The position numbers and the translations under genes are program-made. Shown here in pieces: positions 1-9,232 of a stretch of 64,000 nt of DNA (position 1 is the first letter of the stretch; each line of letters opens with the position of its first letter). The stretch comes from Cryptosporangium aurantiacum (GTDB taxonomy: Bacteria; Actinomycetota; Actinomycetes; Mycobacteriales; Cryptosporangiaceae): the NCBI RefSeq assembly GCF_900143005.1, contig NZ_FRCS01000001.1:558001-622000 (forward strand), given 5' to 3'. Below the pieces are notes generated by a model that was not told where the DNA came from, ran no database searches, and worked only from the letters and a program-made list of their open reading frames with translations.

Positions 1-1131
1 ATAGATCATCGAGAGGTAGACGTCGGCGAGGCTGCCGCCCGCGCCGGTGTAGTCGCGCAGGATCTCGACGGTCTCTGGGTCGTTCTCCGCGGCGGTCACC
101 ATGTCCTGGGCCAGGCCGCCGAACGCGCCGCCGCCGATCGCCGCACCGATCGCCCAGCCGATGATGCTGCCCCGCTGGAGGCGCCAGGCCAGGCCGACCG
201 GCCCGCTGAGCGAGCGGGATGCGGTGGCCGGACCGAGCCCGGGCCGGAACACGCCCGCTCCGGCGTCCCGTCGCATCCGCAGCGCGACCACGGCGGCGAG
301 CAGCAGCAGGACCGTCGCCGCCGGCAGCAGCAGCACCCACCAGCGGTTCCCGGCGTAGGGGCGGATCGCCTCGGCCCAGCCGATCGGCGAGAGCCAGGAC
401 AGCCAGGACAGCGACGAGTCGCTCGCCGCCGCGGAGTCGCCCGCAGCCCGGAGCAGGAACGCGGCGGCGAGCGTGCCACCGGCGATGCCGCCCGCCGAGC
501 GGCCGTGCTCGGTCAGCTGGGCGGCGAGCGCGCCGACCGCGGCGAACACCAGACCGACCGACGCGCAGCCGGCCATCAGCGCCAGTGAGCCGCCTGCCGG
601 GATGCCCTCGATGCTGGCCAGCGCGCCGACGGTGAGCAGCACGATCAGGACGTTGAGCAGCGTGACGTAGAGCAGGGCGGCGGTCAGCCGGGCGTAGCGG
701 CCCACCGGCCCGGCGTCGACCAGATCGGACCGGCCTGCCTCCTCCTCGGCCCGGGTGTGCCGGATGACGAGCAGGAAGCTCATCAGCCCGAGGAGCACGG
801 CGGCGAACGTCAGGACCTGCCAGGCCGTCGCGCCGCCGTACGTGTTGAGCGCACGCGGCGGGCCGGTGAGCGCGACCAGGCCCGGGTTGGCGTCGCTGCC
901 GTAGGCGCGAGCGAAGCGGTCGAGGTCGGCCTGGGTCGGATAGAGCCCCTTCAGCGGAGCGGCCTGGCTGTAGGTGAACAGGACCAGGCCGAGCGTCCAG
1001 GCGGTGGCGCGGACCCGGTCGCGGCGGAGGGCCAGGCGGAACAGCGTGCCGGTGCCGGTGAGGCCACCGGCGCCCCGGGCGGCCCGCGTCCGGGCGTCGG
1101 CCGGACGCGGGGGACTGGCGAGCGTAGTCAT
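1..1131 (-). CDS. ABC exporter permease, polyketide-antibiotic type (partial)
   Basis: This is the membrane subunit of an ABC-2-type exporter, resembling the actinobacterial polyketide-antibiotic exporter permeases. The N-terminal 377 residues are present and the C-terminus lies beyond the window edge; full-length relatives have about 530 residues. Several hydrophobic segments are visible, for example around the residues encoded near 780-860 and 640-700, with Ala/Leu/Val-rich stretches. The ATG at 1131 lies 28 bp after the stop of the upstream ATPase gene, so the two are one operon and the proteins should pair in the membrane. The substrate cannot be read from the sequence. Divergent regulator and palindrome suggest induction by a ligand. 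Confidence 0.8.
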   Translation of the reverse strand, partial: MTTLASPPRPADARTRAARGAGGLTGTGTLFRLALRRDRVRATAWTLGLVLFTYSQAAPLKGLYPTQADLDRFARAYGSDANPGLVALTGPPRALNTYGGATAWQVLTFAAVLLGLMSFLLVIRHTRAEEEAGRSDLVDAGPVGRYARLTAALLYVTLLNVLIVLLTVGALASIEGIPAGGSLALMAGCASVGLVFAAVGALAAQLTEHGRSAGGIAGGTLAAAFLLRAAGDSAAASDSSLSWLSWLSPIGWAEAIRPYAGNRWWVLLLPAATVLLLLAAVVALRMRRDAGAGVFRPGLGPATASRSLSGPVGLAWRLQRGSIIGWAIGAAIGGGAFGGLAQDMVTAAENDPETVEILRDYTGAGGSLADVYLSMIY

Positions 1132-1159
1132 CGGACGACCTCCCTTCCGGACGAGGCGG

Positions 1160-2083
1160 TCATGCCCGCGCGCCGTTGAGCGCGGGCTCGTCGCTGTAGT
1201 GGCGCAGGAACAGTTCCTCGAGCGTGGGCGGCTGGCTGACCAGGCTGCGGATGCCGAACTGCTCGAGCCGCCCCAGCAGCGTCCCGAGCGACTCGGCGTC
1301 CACCTGGCAGATCAGGCGGGTGCCCGCCACCGTGACGTCGTGCAGGCCCGGCAGATCGGCGAGGCCGTCCGGCTCGCGGGTGAGCTCGGCCTCGATCGAG
1401 GTGCGGGTCAGGTGGCGCAGGTCGGCGAGGGTGCCGGTCTCCACGACCCGGCCGGAGCGGATGATGCTCACCCGGTCGCAGAGCTTCTCGGCCTCGGCCA
1501 GGATGTGGCTGGAGAGCAGCACAGTGCGGCCGTTCGTCCGCTCGTCGTTGATGCACTGCTGGAACACCGCCTCCATCAGCGGGTCGAGGCCGGACGTCGG
1601 CTCGTCCAGGATCAGCAGCTCGACGTCGGAGGCGAGCGCGGCGACCAGCGCGACCTTCTGCCGGTTGCCCTTCGAGTACGTCTTGGCTTTCTTGCGGGGG
1701 TCGAGCTCGAACCGCTCCAGCAGGTCCGCCCTGCGGCGCGGGTCGAGGCCGCCGCGGACCCGGCCGAGCAGGTCGATCACCTCGCCGCCGGACAGGTTCG
1801 GCCAGAGGTTGACGTCGCCGGGAACGTAGGCGAGCCGTCTGTGCAGGGCGACCGCGTCCCGCCACGGGTCGCCGCCGAGTAGCCGCGCCTGCCCGGAGTC
1901 GGCGCGCAGTAGCCCGAGCAGAACCCGGATCGTGGTGGTCTTTCCTGCGCCGTTGGGCCCGAGGAAACCGTGGACCTCGCCGGAACGGACTGAGAGGTCG
2001 AGTCCGTCGAGTGCGCGGACCGGCCCGAACGTTTTCACGACCCCGGCGAGTTCGATGGCCGAGACACTGTCGTTGGAAGCCAT
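1160..2083 (-). CDS. ABC transporter ATP-binding protein, DrrA-like
   Basis: A 307-residue ATPase of the drug-exporter (DrrA/COG1131) type. The Walker A motif GPNGAGKTT is at about residues 42-50, the signature region reads YSKGNRQKV, and Walker [13 protein letters not shown] follows directly; the switch histidine is in LLSSHIL. A roughly 90-residue C-terminal extension after the ATPase core is usual for this group. It should energise export through the permease encoded just downstream. The ATG start at 2083 is only 19 bp from a perfect 20-bp palindrome, so the operon is probably repressed from that site. Substrate unknown. Confidence 0.9.
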   Translation of the reverse strand: MASNDSVSAIELAGVVKTFGPVRALDGLDLSVRSGEVHGFLGPNGAGKTTTIRVLLGLLRADSGQARLLGGDPWRDAVALHRRLAYVPGDVNLWPNLSGGEVIDLLGRVRGGLDPRRRADLLERFELDPRKKAKTYSKGNRQKVALVAALASDVELLILDEPTSGLDPLMEAVFQQCINDERTNGRTVLLSSHILAEAEKLCDRVSIIRSGRVVETGTLADLRHLTRTSIEAELTREPDGLADLPGLHDVTVAGTRLICQVDAESLGTLLGRLEQFGIRSLVSQPPTLEELFLRHYSDEPALNGARA

Positions 2084-2101
2084 AGTTCTGACGGTATCGA
2101 G

Positions 2102-2121
2102 TCTTCACAAATTTGTGAAGA
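2102..2121. promoter_or_regulatory. Perfect 20-bp palindrome, probable operator
   Basis: TCTTCACAAATTTGTGAAGA reads identically on both strands. It lies in the divergent gap, 19 bp upstream of the exporter ATPase start and about 64 bp upstream of the regulator's GTG start, and it is markedly AT-rich for this genome. Position and symmetry fit a dimeric MarR/GbsR-type repressor controlling both directions. Binding is inferred. Confidence 0.75.
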
Positions 2122-2184
2122 TTGGCGAGAATGTTCGAGGCAGGGCAGTATCGAAAGACGCGACGTCGGTGGAAGGGAGCGCTG

Positions 2185-2781
2185 GTGAGACCGGAGGCCA
2201 GCAGGGGTGCGGGAGGCGCGGAGGTCGCCATCGAGCTGATTTCGCAGCCGTCGTCGGACGCCGTCCCGGAGAGCGGCGATGCCGACGAGGCGATCCGGGC
2301 GGACTTCCGCGAGCGGTTCGCGCTCGTGATGACGAACTGGGGTCTCCAGCGCATGGTCGCCAGGGTGTACGCCGCTCTGGTCGTGACCGAGTCGCCGACG
2401 CTGACGATGCCCGAGCTCGCCGAGTTGCTGCAGGCCAGCGCCGGGGCGATCTCGGGTGCGGTGAAGTCACTCACGACGATCGGCATCGTCGAGCGGGTGC
2501 CGGCTCCCGGCAGCCGTCGCGACCACTACCGGATCGCCGACAACGGCTGGTACGAGGCGATGCTGGAGAAGAACAAGCAGGTCGTGCAGCAGATGATCGA
2601 TCTGGCCGCGGACGGCGTCGGTAAGGTCGGGGAGGACTCAGTCGCCGGTCATCGGTTGGCCGAGATGCGGGACTTCTATTCGTTCATCAGCGCTGAGATG
2701 CCGACGATGCTCAGCCACTGGGAGCGGGCCCGCGACGAGCGCCGGGCGGCGCGGCAAGCGTCGAGCGACGCCGAGGCGTAG
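2185..2781 (+). CDS. GbsR/MarR-family transcriptional regulator
   Basis: A 198-residue winged-helix regulator. The core around a [13 protein letters not shown] helix, a [21 protein letters not shown] segment and a recognition helix with [11 protein letters not shown] is typical of the GbsR-like MarR branch, which often sits divergent to DrrA-type exporters. The frame is open upstream to 2122, but the GTG at 2185 is preferred because a strong GGAAGGGAG ribosome site precedes it by about 5 bases. It probably binds the palindrome at 2102-2121 and represses the exporter operon until a drug-like ligand binds. The ligand is unknown. Confidence 0.8.
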   Translation: MRPEASRGAGGAEVAIELISQPSSDAVPESGDADEAIRADFRERFALVMTNWGLQRMVARVYAALVVTESPTLTMPELAELLQASAGAISGAVKSLTTIGIVERVPAPGSRRDHYRIADNGWYEAMLEKNKQVVQQMIDLAADGVGKVGEDSVAGHRLAEMRDFYSFISAEMPTMLSHWERARDERRAARQASSDAEA

Positions 2782-2824
2782 ATCGCGACGCGTTCTGTCG
2801 GACCCTCGACGTACCGTGGTTCGC

Positions 2825-5008
2825 ATGAGTCCGTCAGCCCGACCTGCCTCCGGTCCGAACGCGCCGGAGGGCCTGCGCGACGACGCCGTTGCCCACGGCG
2901 AGACGACGTCCATCGTCCGGCGTCCGGGCCGGTTCGAGGTGGTCAGCGACTACGACCCGGCCGGTGATCAGCCGGCCGCGATCGACGAGCTCGAACGGCG
3001 CATCCGGGCGGGCGAGAACGACGTCGTGCTGCTCGGTGCCACCGGTACCGGCAAGTCGGCGACCACGGCCTGGCTGATCGAGCGGCTGCAGCGGCCCACG
3101 CTGGTGATCGCGCCGAACAAGACGCTCGCGGCCCAGCTGGCCAACGAGTTCCGCGAGCTCCTCCCGAACAACGCGGTCGAGTACTTCGTCTCGTACTACG
3201 ACTACTACCAGCCCGAGGCGTACGTCCCGCAGACCGACACCTACATCGAGAAGGACTCCTCGATCAACGAGGAGGTCGAGCGGCTCCGTCACTCCGCGAC
3301 GATGTCGCTGCTGACCCGGCGCGACGTCATCGTGGTCGCGACCGTCTCCTGCATCTACGGCCTCGGTACGCCGCAGGAGTACATCGACCGGTCGATCCCG
3401 TTGAAGGTCGGTCAGGAGATCGAGCGCGACAAGCTGCTCCGCTGGCTGGTCGACGTCCAGTACACGCGGAACGATCTGAACTTCACCCGGGGCACGTTCC
3501 GGGTCCGCGGCGACACGGTCGAGATCATCCCGGCCTACGACGAGCTCGCGGTCCGTGTCGAGATGTTCGGTGACGAGATCGAGCGGCTCTACCACCTCAA
3601 CCCGCTCACCGGCGAAGTGGTCAACGAGGAGACCGAGCTGCACGTCTTCCCGGCGACGCACTACGTCGCCGGCCCCGAGCGGCTGGAGCGGGCGATCCGC
3701 GGCATCGAGGCCGAGCTGGAGACCCGGCTGGCCGAGCTGGAGCGGCAGAGCAAGCTCCTGGAGGCGCAGCGGCTGCGGATGCGCACGACCTACGACATCG
3801 AGATGATGCGCCAGGTCGGGTTCTGCTCCGGCATCGAGAACTACTCCCGCCACATCGACGGCCGCGATCCCGGCTCGCCGGGCTTCTGCCTGATCGACTA
3901 CTTCCCGGACGACTTCCTGCTGGTCATCGACGAGTCGCACGGCACCGTCCCGCAGATCGGCGGCATGTACGAGGGCGACATGTCGCGGAAGCGGACGCTC
4001 GTCGAGTTCGGCTTCCGGCTGCCGAGCGCGATGGACAACCGCCCGCTGAAGTGGGAGGAGTTCCAGGACCGGGTTGGGCAGACCGTCTACCTCTCGGCCA
4101 CGCCGGGCAACTACGAGATGGGCCGCGCGAAGGGCGAGTTCGTCGAGCAGATCATCCGCCCGACCGGACTCATCGACCCGGAGGTGCTGGTCAAGCCCAC
4201 CAAGGGGCAGATCGACGACCTCGTGCACGAGATCCGGGTCCGGGCCGAGAAGGACGAGCGGGTCCTGGTCACGACGCTGACCAAGAAGATGGCCGAGGAC
4301 CTCACCGACTACCTGCTGGAACTCGGCATCCGGGTGCGCTACCTGCACTCCGAGGTCGACACGCTGCGGCGGGTCGAGCTGCTGCGCGAGCTCCGCAAGG
4401 GCGACTTCGACGTGCTGGTCGGCATCAACCTGCTCCGCGAGGGCCTCGACCTACCCGAGGTCAGCCTGGTGTCCATTCTCGATGCCGACAAGGAGGGGTT
4501 CCTGCGCAGCGAGACGTCGCTGGTGCAGACGATCGGCCGTGCGGCCCGAAACGTCTCCGGCCAGGTCCACATGTACGCCGACCAGATCACGCCGTCGATG
4601 CGGCGGGCGATCGACGAGACCAACCGGCGCCGCGAGAAGCAGATCGCGTACAACACCGAGCGTGGCGTCGACCCGCAGCCGCTGCGGAAGAAGATCGTCG
4701 ACATCCTCGACGACATCTACCGGGAGGCGGCCGAGAACGAGAGCGGCGAGCTGATCGGCGGCTCCGGCAGGCAGCAGTCCCGCGGCAAGTCGCCGGTTCC
4801 CGGGCTGAAGTCGAAGGCGACCGTCGGCGTCGGCGCCCACCGCGAGGGCATGGCGCGTGCCGAGCTCGCCGACCTGATCCAGCAGCTCAACGATCAAATG
4901 CTGGCGGCGGCGCGAGAGCTGCAGTTCGAGCTCGCGGCCCGGCTCCGGGACGAGATCAACGAGCTGAAGCGGGAACTGCGCGGCATGGACGCCGCCAACG
5001 TGAAGTAG
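2825..5008 (+). CDS. uvrB: Excinuclease ABC subunit B
   Basis: UvrB verifies DNA damage and recruits UvrC in nucleotide excision repair. The 727-residue protein has the Walker A GATGTGKS near residue 75, the beta-hairpin signature [12 protein letters not shown], the helicase motif VIDESH, the conserved GRAARN motif and a C-terminal UVR domain ([13 protein letters not shown] to the end). About 30 residues precede the conserved core, as in mycobacterial UvrB. An in-frame GTG at 2816 is an alternative start; neither has a clear ribosome site. The partner uvrA is also in this window, about 23 kb away. I see no SOS box directly upstream. Confidence 0.97.
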   Translation: MSPSARPASGPNAPEGLRDDAVAHGETTSIVRRPGRFEVVSDYDPAGDQPAAIDELERRIRAGENDVVLLGATGTGKSATTAWLIERLQRPTLVIAPNKTLAAQLANEFRELLPNNAVEYFVSYYDYYQPEAYVPQTDTYIEKDSSINEEVERLRHSATMSLLTRRDVIVVATVSCIYGLGTPQEYIDRSIPLKVGQEIERDKLLRWLVDVQYTRNDLNFTRGTFRVRGDTVEIIPAYDELAVRVEMFGDEIERLYHLNPLTGEVVNEETELHVFPATHYVAGPERLERAIRGIEAELETRLAELERQSKLLEAQRLRMRTTYDIEMMRQVGFCSGIENYSRHIDGRDPGSPGFCLIDYFPDDFLLVIDESHGTVPQIGGMYEGDMSRKRTLVEFGFRLPSAMDNRPLKWEEFQDRVGQTVYLSATPGNYEMGRAKGEFVEQIIRPTGLIDPEVLVKPTKGQIDDLVHEIRVRAEKDERVLVTTLTKKMAEDLTDYLLELGIRVRYLHSEVDTLRRVELLRELRKGDFDVLVGINLLREGLDLPEVSLVSILDADKEGFLRSETSLVQTIGRAARNVSGQVHMYADQITPSMRRAIDETNRRREKQIAYNTERGVDPQPLRKKIVDILDDIYREAAENESGELIGGSGRQQSRGKSPVPGLKSKATVGVGAHREGMARAELADLIQQLNDQMLAAARELQFELAARLRDEINELKRELRGMDAANVK

Positions 5009-5055
5009 CCTCCGGGCTGCTCGAGGCCGCGAGGCGGCGAGGTTGCGGGACGGCC

Positions 5056-5077
5056 GGCGGTTGGATCCACAACCGTC
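5056..5077 (+). terminator. Possible uvrB terminator hairpin
   Basis: GGCGGTTG and CAACCGTC can form an 8-bp stem (one G-U pair) around a 6-nt loop, about 50 nt after the uvrB stop. There is no T-run, so this is weak evidence for termination. Confidence 0.35.
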
Positions 5078-5132
5078 CGGCTCCCGGACGACACTCGGCG
5101 CGACAACCCCCGGTTCCGATGAAGCCACCGTC

Positions 5133-5149
5133 AGAACAAGGATTGTTCT
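5133..5149. promoter_or_regulatory. Inverted repeat, candidate operator of the glycoside hydrolase gene
   Basis: AGAACAAGGATTGTTCT has perfect 7-bp arms around GGA. It ends 12 bases before the ATG of the hydrolase gene and next to its CGGAGGA ribosome site, so a protein bound here could block transcription or translation. It could also act as an RNA hairpin. No regulator gene is adjacent. Confidence 0.5.
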
Positions 5150-5161
5150 CACGGAGGATTC

Positions 5162-6370
5162 ATGACGATGGACCGTCGTAAGTTGCTCGGCGCCGCTGCG
5201 ATCGCCGTCCCCGCTATTGCCGGCGCCGCTCTACTCAGCGACCTCGACCTGGGCACCGACACTCGATCGACCGGCGAGAGCTTCGCCGGCCAGGCGGAGG
5301 AAGTATCCGGCGACGCCACCGTGGCGCAGAACGCCGCGCCGCCGGTCGTCGGCGCCCAGTTCCACGGCACGTGGGACATGTACTGGAACAGCCTCACGCC
5401 CAACGCGATGTTCTACAAGCACCTCGACACGCTCGCGGCCCAGCGCATCCAGGTCCTGCGCGTCGACGTCGGCTGGTCGTCCGCGCAGCCCACGAACGTC
5501 GCCCCGACCGCTAGCCAGTGGTACCACCAGCGGCTCGCGATCGTCATCGACGCGATCCGCGCCCGCGGTATGCAGGTCTTCCTCACGGTTCACCAGTCGC
5601 CGGCGTGGTCGCGGCCGAACACCGGTAGCGAGGTGAAGCAGTACCCGACCGACCCCAACGCGATCAAGCCCTGGCTGACGTGGCTCGCGTCGACGTTCGG
5701 CTCGAAGCTGCTCGCGATCGAGGTCTGGAACGAGCCGAACCTGGCCGAGTTCTGCGGGATCGGCGACGCCTACCAGCGTGCGGTGAAGTACGTGCCGATC
5801 CTGAAGGCGGCGTACTCGGCGATCAAGGCCGGGCGCCCGACGCTGCCGGTGATCTTCGCCGGGCCGAGCCAGACCGATGACGGTTTCATCCGGGATTGCT
5901 ACGCCAACGGTGCCAAGGGTTACTTCGACATCATGGGCGTCCACCCGTACCAGGGGAACCAGACCAAGGCGCCGGAGTCTACGGACATCACCGGTAAGGC
6001 GCGGATGACGAACATGCCCGCGATCATCAACCTGATGGCGGCGAACGGTGACGGTGCCAAGCCGATCTGGTGGACCGAGTTCGGCTTCAGCGTCCACTCC
6101 AACGTCGGGATCCCGAGCAGCCAGGTGTGGCTGTTCGGCGTGCCGGACGACGAGACCGCGGCGTCCTACATCTCGCGGTCGTTCTACCTGGCGTGGAACC
6201 AGTGGCCGCAGGTCAAGCTCGCGGTGACGTACTGCGGGTACAAGACGCCGTCGGACAGCTACGGGCACCAGTACGGCTACCGGATCATGGAGGCCGACGG
6301 AACCGCGAAGCCGCAGCTGGTGGCGCTCGCGAACATCCGGCAGGCGTTCGGCGCGCTGCAGACGCTCTGA
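5162..6370 (+). CDS. Secreted clan GH-A glycoside hydrolase (GH39/GH5-like)
   Basis: A 402-residue exported hydrolase. The N-terminus has a twin-arginine-like signal (DRRKLLG at residues 4-10, then an Ala-rich hydrophobic stretch to about residue 25). The catalytic domain shows the retaining clan-A pair: acid/base Glu191 in IEVWNEPN and probable nucleophile Glu306 in IWWTEFGFS, with GVHPYQ between them, so it should be a TIM-barrel retaining glycosidase. Substrate is not clear; xylosidase, glucanase or arabinosidase activities all occur in this clan. The start is fixed by the ribosome site CGGAGGA. The gene stands alone, with an inverted repeat in its leader and a strong hairpin after it. Confidence 0.8.
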   Translation: MTMDRRKLLGAAAIAVPAIAGAALLSDLDLGTDTRSTGESFAGQAEEVSGDATVAQNAAPPVVGAQFHGTWDMYWNSLTPNAMFYKHLDTLAAQRIQVLRVDVGWSSAQPTNVAPTASQWYHQRLAIVIDAIRARGMQVFLTVHQSPAWSRPNTGSEVKQYPTDPNAIKPWLTWLASTFGSKLLAIEVWNEPNLAEFCGIGDAYQRAVKYVPILKAAYSAIKAGRPTLPVIFAGPSQTDDGFIRDCYANGAKGYFDIMGVHPYQGNQTKAPESTDITGKARMTNMPAIINLMAANGDGAKPIWWTEFGFSVHSNVGIPSSQVWLFGVPDDETAASYISRSFYLAWNQWPQVKLAVTYCGYKTPSDSYGHQYGYRIMEADGTAKPQLVALANIRQAFGALQTL

Positions 6371-6375
6371 CGATC

Positions 6376-6413
6376 ACCACCGAGGGCCGGTCACCGGGCC
6401 GGCCCTCGGTGGT
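6376..6413 (+). terminator. Strong hairpin terminator after glycoside hydrolase
   Basis: A perfect 15-bp stem (ACCACCGAGGGCCGG with its complement) and an 8-nt loop starting 5 nt after the stop codon. There is no T-run, which is common for actinobacterial terminators. It may also serve the convergent gene ending at 6457. Confidence 0.8.
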
Positions 6414-6456
6414 TCAGGCGTGAGCAACTCCGGCCTGCGCCCCCGCCCACCCGCCC

Positions 6457-6756
6457 TCACGCGGAAGTAGGAACATCCCTGAAGTGCTCGACATGCGGCG
6501 GGCCGGCGAAGAACGGTCCGATCGTCGCGCGCCACCGGCCGAAGCGGTCGGTCGCGCGGAAGTTCTGCTCGTGCGCCTCCACCGAGTCCCACTCCACCAG
6601 CAGGACGAAGCGGCTGGGGGTCTCGATGCCCTGCGTCATCCGGACCGAGCGGCAGCCTTCCACGTCGATCAGCTCGGTGACCGCGGTTTGGTACGCGGCC
6701 GCGAACTCGGCTTCCTGACCGGGCGTGACATCGATGAGCGCGACTTCCAGAACCAT
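6457..6756 (-). CDS. Antibiotic biosynthesis monooxygenase (ABM) domain protein
   Basis: A 99-residue single-domain protein of the dimeric ferredoxin-like ABM family. Typical features are the opening strand EVALIDVTPGQEAEF, a central GCRSVRMTQGIE strand, FVLLVEWDSVEAHE, and the closing RWRATIGPFFAGPPHVEHF block. Relatives range from quinone-forming monooxygenases to heme-degrading enzymes and proteins of unknown role; nothing here fixes the substrate. It is transcribed convergently to the glycoside hydrolase and appears monocistronic. Confidence 0.8.
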   Translation of the reverse strand: MVLEVALIDVTPGQEAEFAAAYQTAVTELIDVEGCRSVRMTQGIETPSRFVLLVEWDSVEAHEQNFRATDRFGRWRATIGPFFAGPPHVEHFRDVPTSA

Positions 6757-6960
6757 GCCGCGGAGCTTGCCAGCACCCGGCGGGCGTGCCGTGCGCGGGG
6801 TCGGGCGGCCGGTCGGGATGTTTCAGTGCGCATTCGGCGTGCTGCACGTACGATCAAAGCAAATCGCTCGGTGCAAGTACCAGGAAAGTACATCGGTGCT
6901 CGTCAGGTGAGGCGTCGCTGACACTCACCGGCCCCTGGCTGGCCGTGGGCGCAGGCGCGC
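6757..6960. other. Gene-free stretch between ABM gene and Mn riboswitch
   Basis: Together with the riboswitch this makes a gap of about 357 bp before the first TerC gene. It should hold the promoters of the ABM gene (leftward) and of the riboswitch transcript (rightward). A locally AT-richer patch lies near 6840-6895. I see no convincing -35/-10 pair and no supported gene. Confidence 0.5.
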
Positions 6961-6969
6961 CCTACTATG

Positions 6970-7085
6970 GGGATCCGACGAGGGGAGTAGCCCCACGGTC
7001 CACCCGGTCAATACGGCGAGCGCAGCAGGTGTGGCGCGGACCCCGGGCACCGGCTCGCTTCGGCGGGTAGCGAGACCTCGGACAC
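6970..7085 (+). ncRNA. Manganese-sensing yybP-ykoY riboswitch
   Basis: The leader of the first TerC gene carries the conserved loop GGGGAGTAGCCCC at 6982-6994, followed by CGGTCAATACGG at 7005-7016, corresponding to the two metal-docking loops of the yybP-ykoY aptamer. TCCGA (6974-6978) and TCGGA (7078-7082) could close the basal helix. A hairpin CTCGCT/AGCGAG (7054-7074) lies near the 3' end, about 40 nt before the start codon. These riboswitches usually control Mn2+ exporters such as TerC/MntP, so gene order agrees. Exact ends are approximate. Confidence 0.8.
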
Positions 7086-7113
7086 GTTCCGCTGCGCGTG
7101 ATCCGGGGGCAAT

Positions 7114-8097
7114 ATGTCCGTTTCGTTGTGGGTCTGGGCCGCGACCATTGCGGGTCTGGCCGTGATCGTCGCCATCGACATCTGGCATGCGAGGCGTCCC
7201 CACCACGTCGGATTCCGTGAGGCGACCACCTGGTCGGTCATCTACATCGTCGCGTCGATCCTGTTCGGCATCGGTGTCTGGGCGTTCGCCGGTGCCCAGC
7301 CGGGAACCGAGTTCTTCGCCGGCTGGCTGATCGAGAAGAGCCTGTCGGTCGACAATCTCTTCGTCTTCGCGGTGATCCTGTCGACGTTCGGCGTGCCCGA
7401 CAAGCACCAGCAGAAGGTGCTGCTCATCGGCATCCTGGGCGCGCTGGTCATGCGGGCGATCTTCATCGCGGTCGGCGCCGCCGCGATCCACCGCTTCGCG
7501 TTCACGTTCGTCGTGTTCGGCGCGTTCCTGATCTACACGGCGGTCAAGCTCGTCCGCTCGCACGGCGAGCAGCCGGACGTCGGCAACAGCCGGGCGGTGC
7601 GGATGCTGCGCCGGTTCGTCCCGGTGACCACCGAGTTCCCGGACAATAGCGCGCTGACCGTCAAGGAGAACGGCAAGCGGCTGGCCACCCCGCTGCTGGT
7701 CGTCGTCGTCACGATTCTCTCGGTCGACCTGGTCTTCGCGCTGGACTCGATCCCCGCGGTGTTCGGGGTGACCGAAAGCCCGTACATCGTCTTCACGGCG
7801 AACGCGTTCGCGTTGCTGGGCCTCCGCGCGCTCTACTTCCTGCTGATCGGGCTGCTCGACCGGCTGGTGCACCTGCACTACGGCCTCGCGGTCGTGCTGG
7901 CCTTCATCGGCGTGAAGCTGATCCTTCATTACGCTCACACGGTCTGGCCGTCGGTCCCGGACATCCCGACGTCGGTCTCGCTCGGGGTCGTCGTCGTCGT
8001 GCTGGCCGTGACCACGTTCACCAGCCTTCGGTCCACTCGGAAGGCCTCCCGCGCGGTCGCCGAGGGCGTCGGCTCCCGGACGGCTGATCATGGCTAG
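7114..8097 (+). CDS. TerC-family integral membrane protein, probable Mn2+ exporter (first copy)
   Basis: A 327-residue multi-pass membrane protein of the TerC family. Signature acidic helices are present: EKSLSVDNLFVFAVIL near residue 76 and DLVFALDSIPAVFGVT near residue 208, where Asp/Glu residues are thought to coordinate metal. The riboswitch in the leader implies induction by Mn2+, and TerC proteins of the YkoY/Alx type export manganese or supply it to secreted enzymes. The ATG at 7114 follows a CCGGGGG ribosome site. A paralogue follows 136 bp downstream. Confidence 0.9.
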   Translation: MSVSLWVWAATIAGLAVIVAIDIWHARRPHHVGFREATTWSVIYIVASILFGIGVWAFAGAQPGTEFFAGWLIEKSLSVDNLFVFAVILSTFGVPDKHQQKVLLIGILGALVMRAIFIAVGAAAIHRFAFTFVVFGAFLIYTAVKLVRSHGEQPDVGNSRAVRMLRRFVPVTTEFPDNSALTVKENGKRLATPLLVVVVTILSVDLVFALDSIPAVFGVTESPYIVFTANAFALLGLRALYFLLIGLLDRLVHLHYGLAVVLAFIGVKLILHYAHTVWPSVPDIPTSVSLGVVVVVLAVTTFTSLRSTRKASRAVAEGVGSRTADHG

Positions 8098-8233
8098 TAA
8101 CCGCCTTTCGCGACACTTAGCGACGAAACTGTCGCACCATGTAAGACCTGGTCTGCGGTTCGGGTATGAGCAACACACACGCTCCTGCGCCGGTAACGGA
8201 GCAGGGCACACCAGTCGTAGAGAGGCCTGACCG

Positions 8234-9232
8234 GTGGATGTTCCTGCCTGGGTGCAGTGGAGCGTGCTCGGCGCGCTCATCGTTCTGTTGGCGGTCGACG
8301 TCTGGGTGATCGGCCGGCGGCCGCACGAGCCGTCGATCCGGGAGAGCACCAGAGGCGTCCTCTTCTTCATCGGGCTCGCCCTGCTGTTCGGGGTCGGCGT
8401 GTATTTCCTGGCCGACGCGCGGTACGCGGGCGAGTTCTACGCGGGCTGGCTGACCGAGTACAGCCTCTCGGTGGACAACCTGTTCGTGTTCCTGATCATC
8501 ATGAGCCGGTTCAAGGTGCCGCGGGTGTACCAGCAGAAGGTGCTGCTGATCGGCATCGTGCTGGCGCTGGTGCTGCGAGGCATCTTCATCGTGGCCGGCG
8601 CCGCCGCGATCGAGCGCTTCATCTGGGTGTTCTTCCTCTTCGGAGGCTTCCTCCTCTATACGGCGTGGAACCTCGCGTTCCACCACGAAGAGGAGGAGGA
8701 GTTCAAGGAGAACGTCCTCATCCGGTGGTCCCGGCGGGTGCTGCCGATCTCCAAGGACTTCGGTGACGGCAAGCTGCGGACGGTCGTCGACGGCAAGCGG
8801 ATCTGGACGCCGATGGTCGTCGTCCTCATCGCGATCGGGACGACCGACCTGCTGTTCGCGTTCGACTCGATCCCGGCGATCTTCGGCCTCACCCGGGAAC
8901 CGTTCCTGATCTTCACCGCGAACGTGTTCGCGCTGATGGGTCTCCGACAGCTGTACTTCCTGCTCGGCGGGTTGCTCGACCGGCTGGTCTATCTGTCGGT
9001 GGGGCTCGCGTTCATCCTCGGGTTCATCGGCGTGAAGCTGATCTTCGAGGCGCTGCACGAGAACTCGCTGCCGTTCATCAATGGCGGCCACCACGTCGAG
9101 TGGGTGCCCGAGGTGCCGATCTGGCTCTCGCTCGCCGTCATCGTCGGGACGCTCGTCGTGACGACCCTCGCCAGCCTCTGGAAGTCCCGCCGCATGAGCC
9201 CCGACCGGGAGCTCACCTCGGTCGACAGCTAG
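8234..9232 (+). CDS. TerC-family integral membrane protein (second copy)
   Basis: A 332-residue paralogue of the preceding gene with the same organisation: TEYSLSVDNLFVFLIIM, DLLFAFDSIPAIFGLT and a GFIGVKLIFEALHEN segment. A Glu-rich loop (EEEEEFKEN) near residue 155 is specific to this copy. It starts with GTG at 8234 after a GAGAGG ribosome site. Its own leader does not contain the GGGGAGTAG core, so it would respond to manganese only by read-through or not at all. Its stop codon overlaps that of the convergent PucR gene in the tetranucleotide CTAG. Confidence 0.88.
   Translation: MDVPAWVQWSVLGALIVLLAVDVWVIGRRPHEPSIRESTRGVLFFIGLALLFGVGVYFLADARYAGEFYAGWLTEYSLSVDNLFVFLIIMSRFKVPRVYQQKVLLIGIVLALVLRGIFIVAGAAAIERFIWVFFLFGGFLLYTAWNLAFHHEEEEEFKENVLIRWSRRVLPISKDFGDGKLRTVVDGKRIWTPMVVVLIAIGTTDLLFAFDSIPAIFGLTREPFLIFTANVFALMGLRQLYFLLGGLLDRLVYLSVGLAFILGFIGVKLIFEALHENSLPFINGGHHVEWVPEVPIWLSLAVIVGTLVVTTLASLWKSRRMSPDRELTSVDS

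Noticed and set aside
2834-4348. 504-codon open frame antisense to uvrB
   Set aside because: It mirrors the codon pattern of uvrB, is rich in Arg, Asp and Val with no domain, and is a usual by-product of high-GC coding DNA.
8098-8233. Second manganese riboswitch before the second TerC gene
   Set aside because: The GGGGAGTAG and TCAATAC loops are absent; only a loose GCGACA/TGTCGC repeat (8110-8135) is seen.
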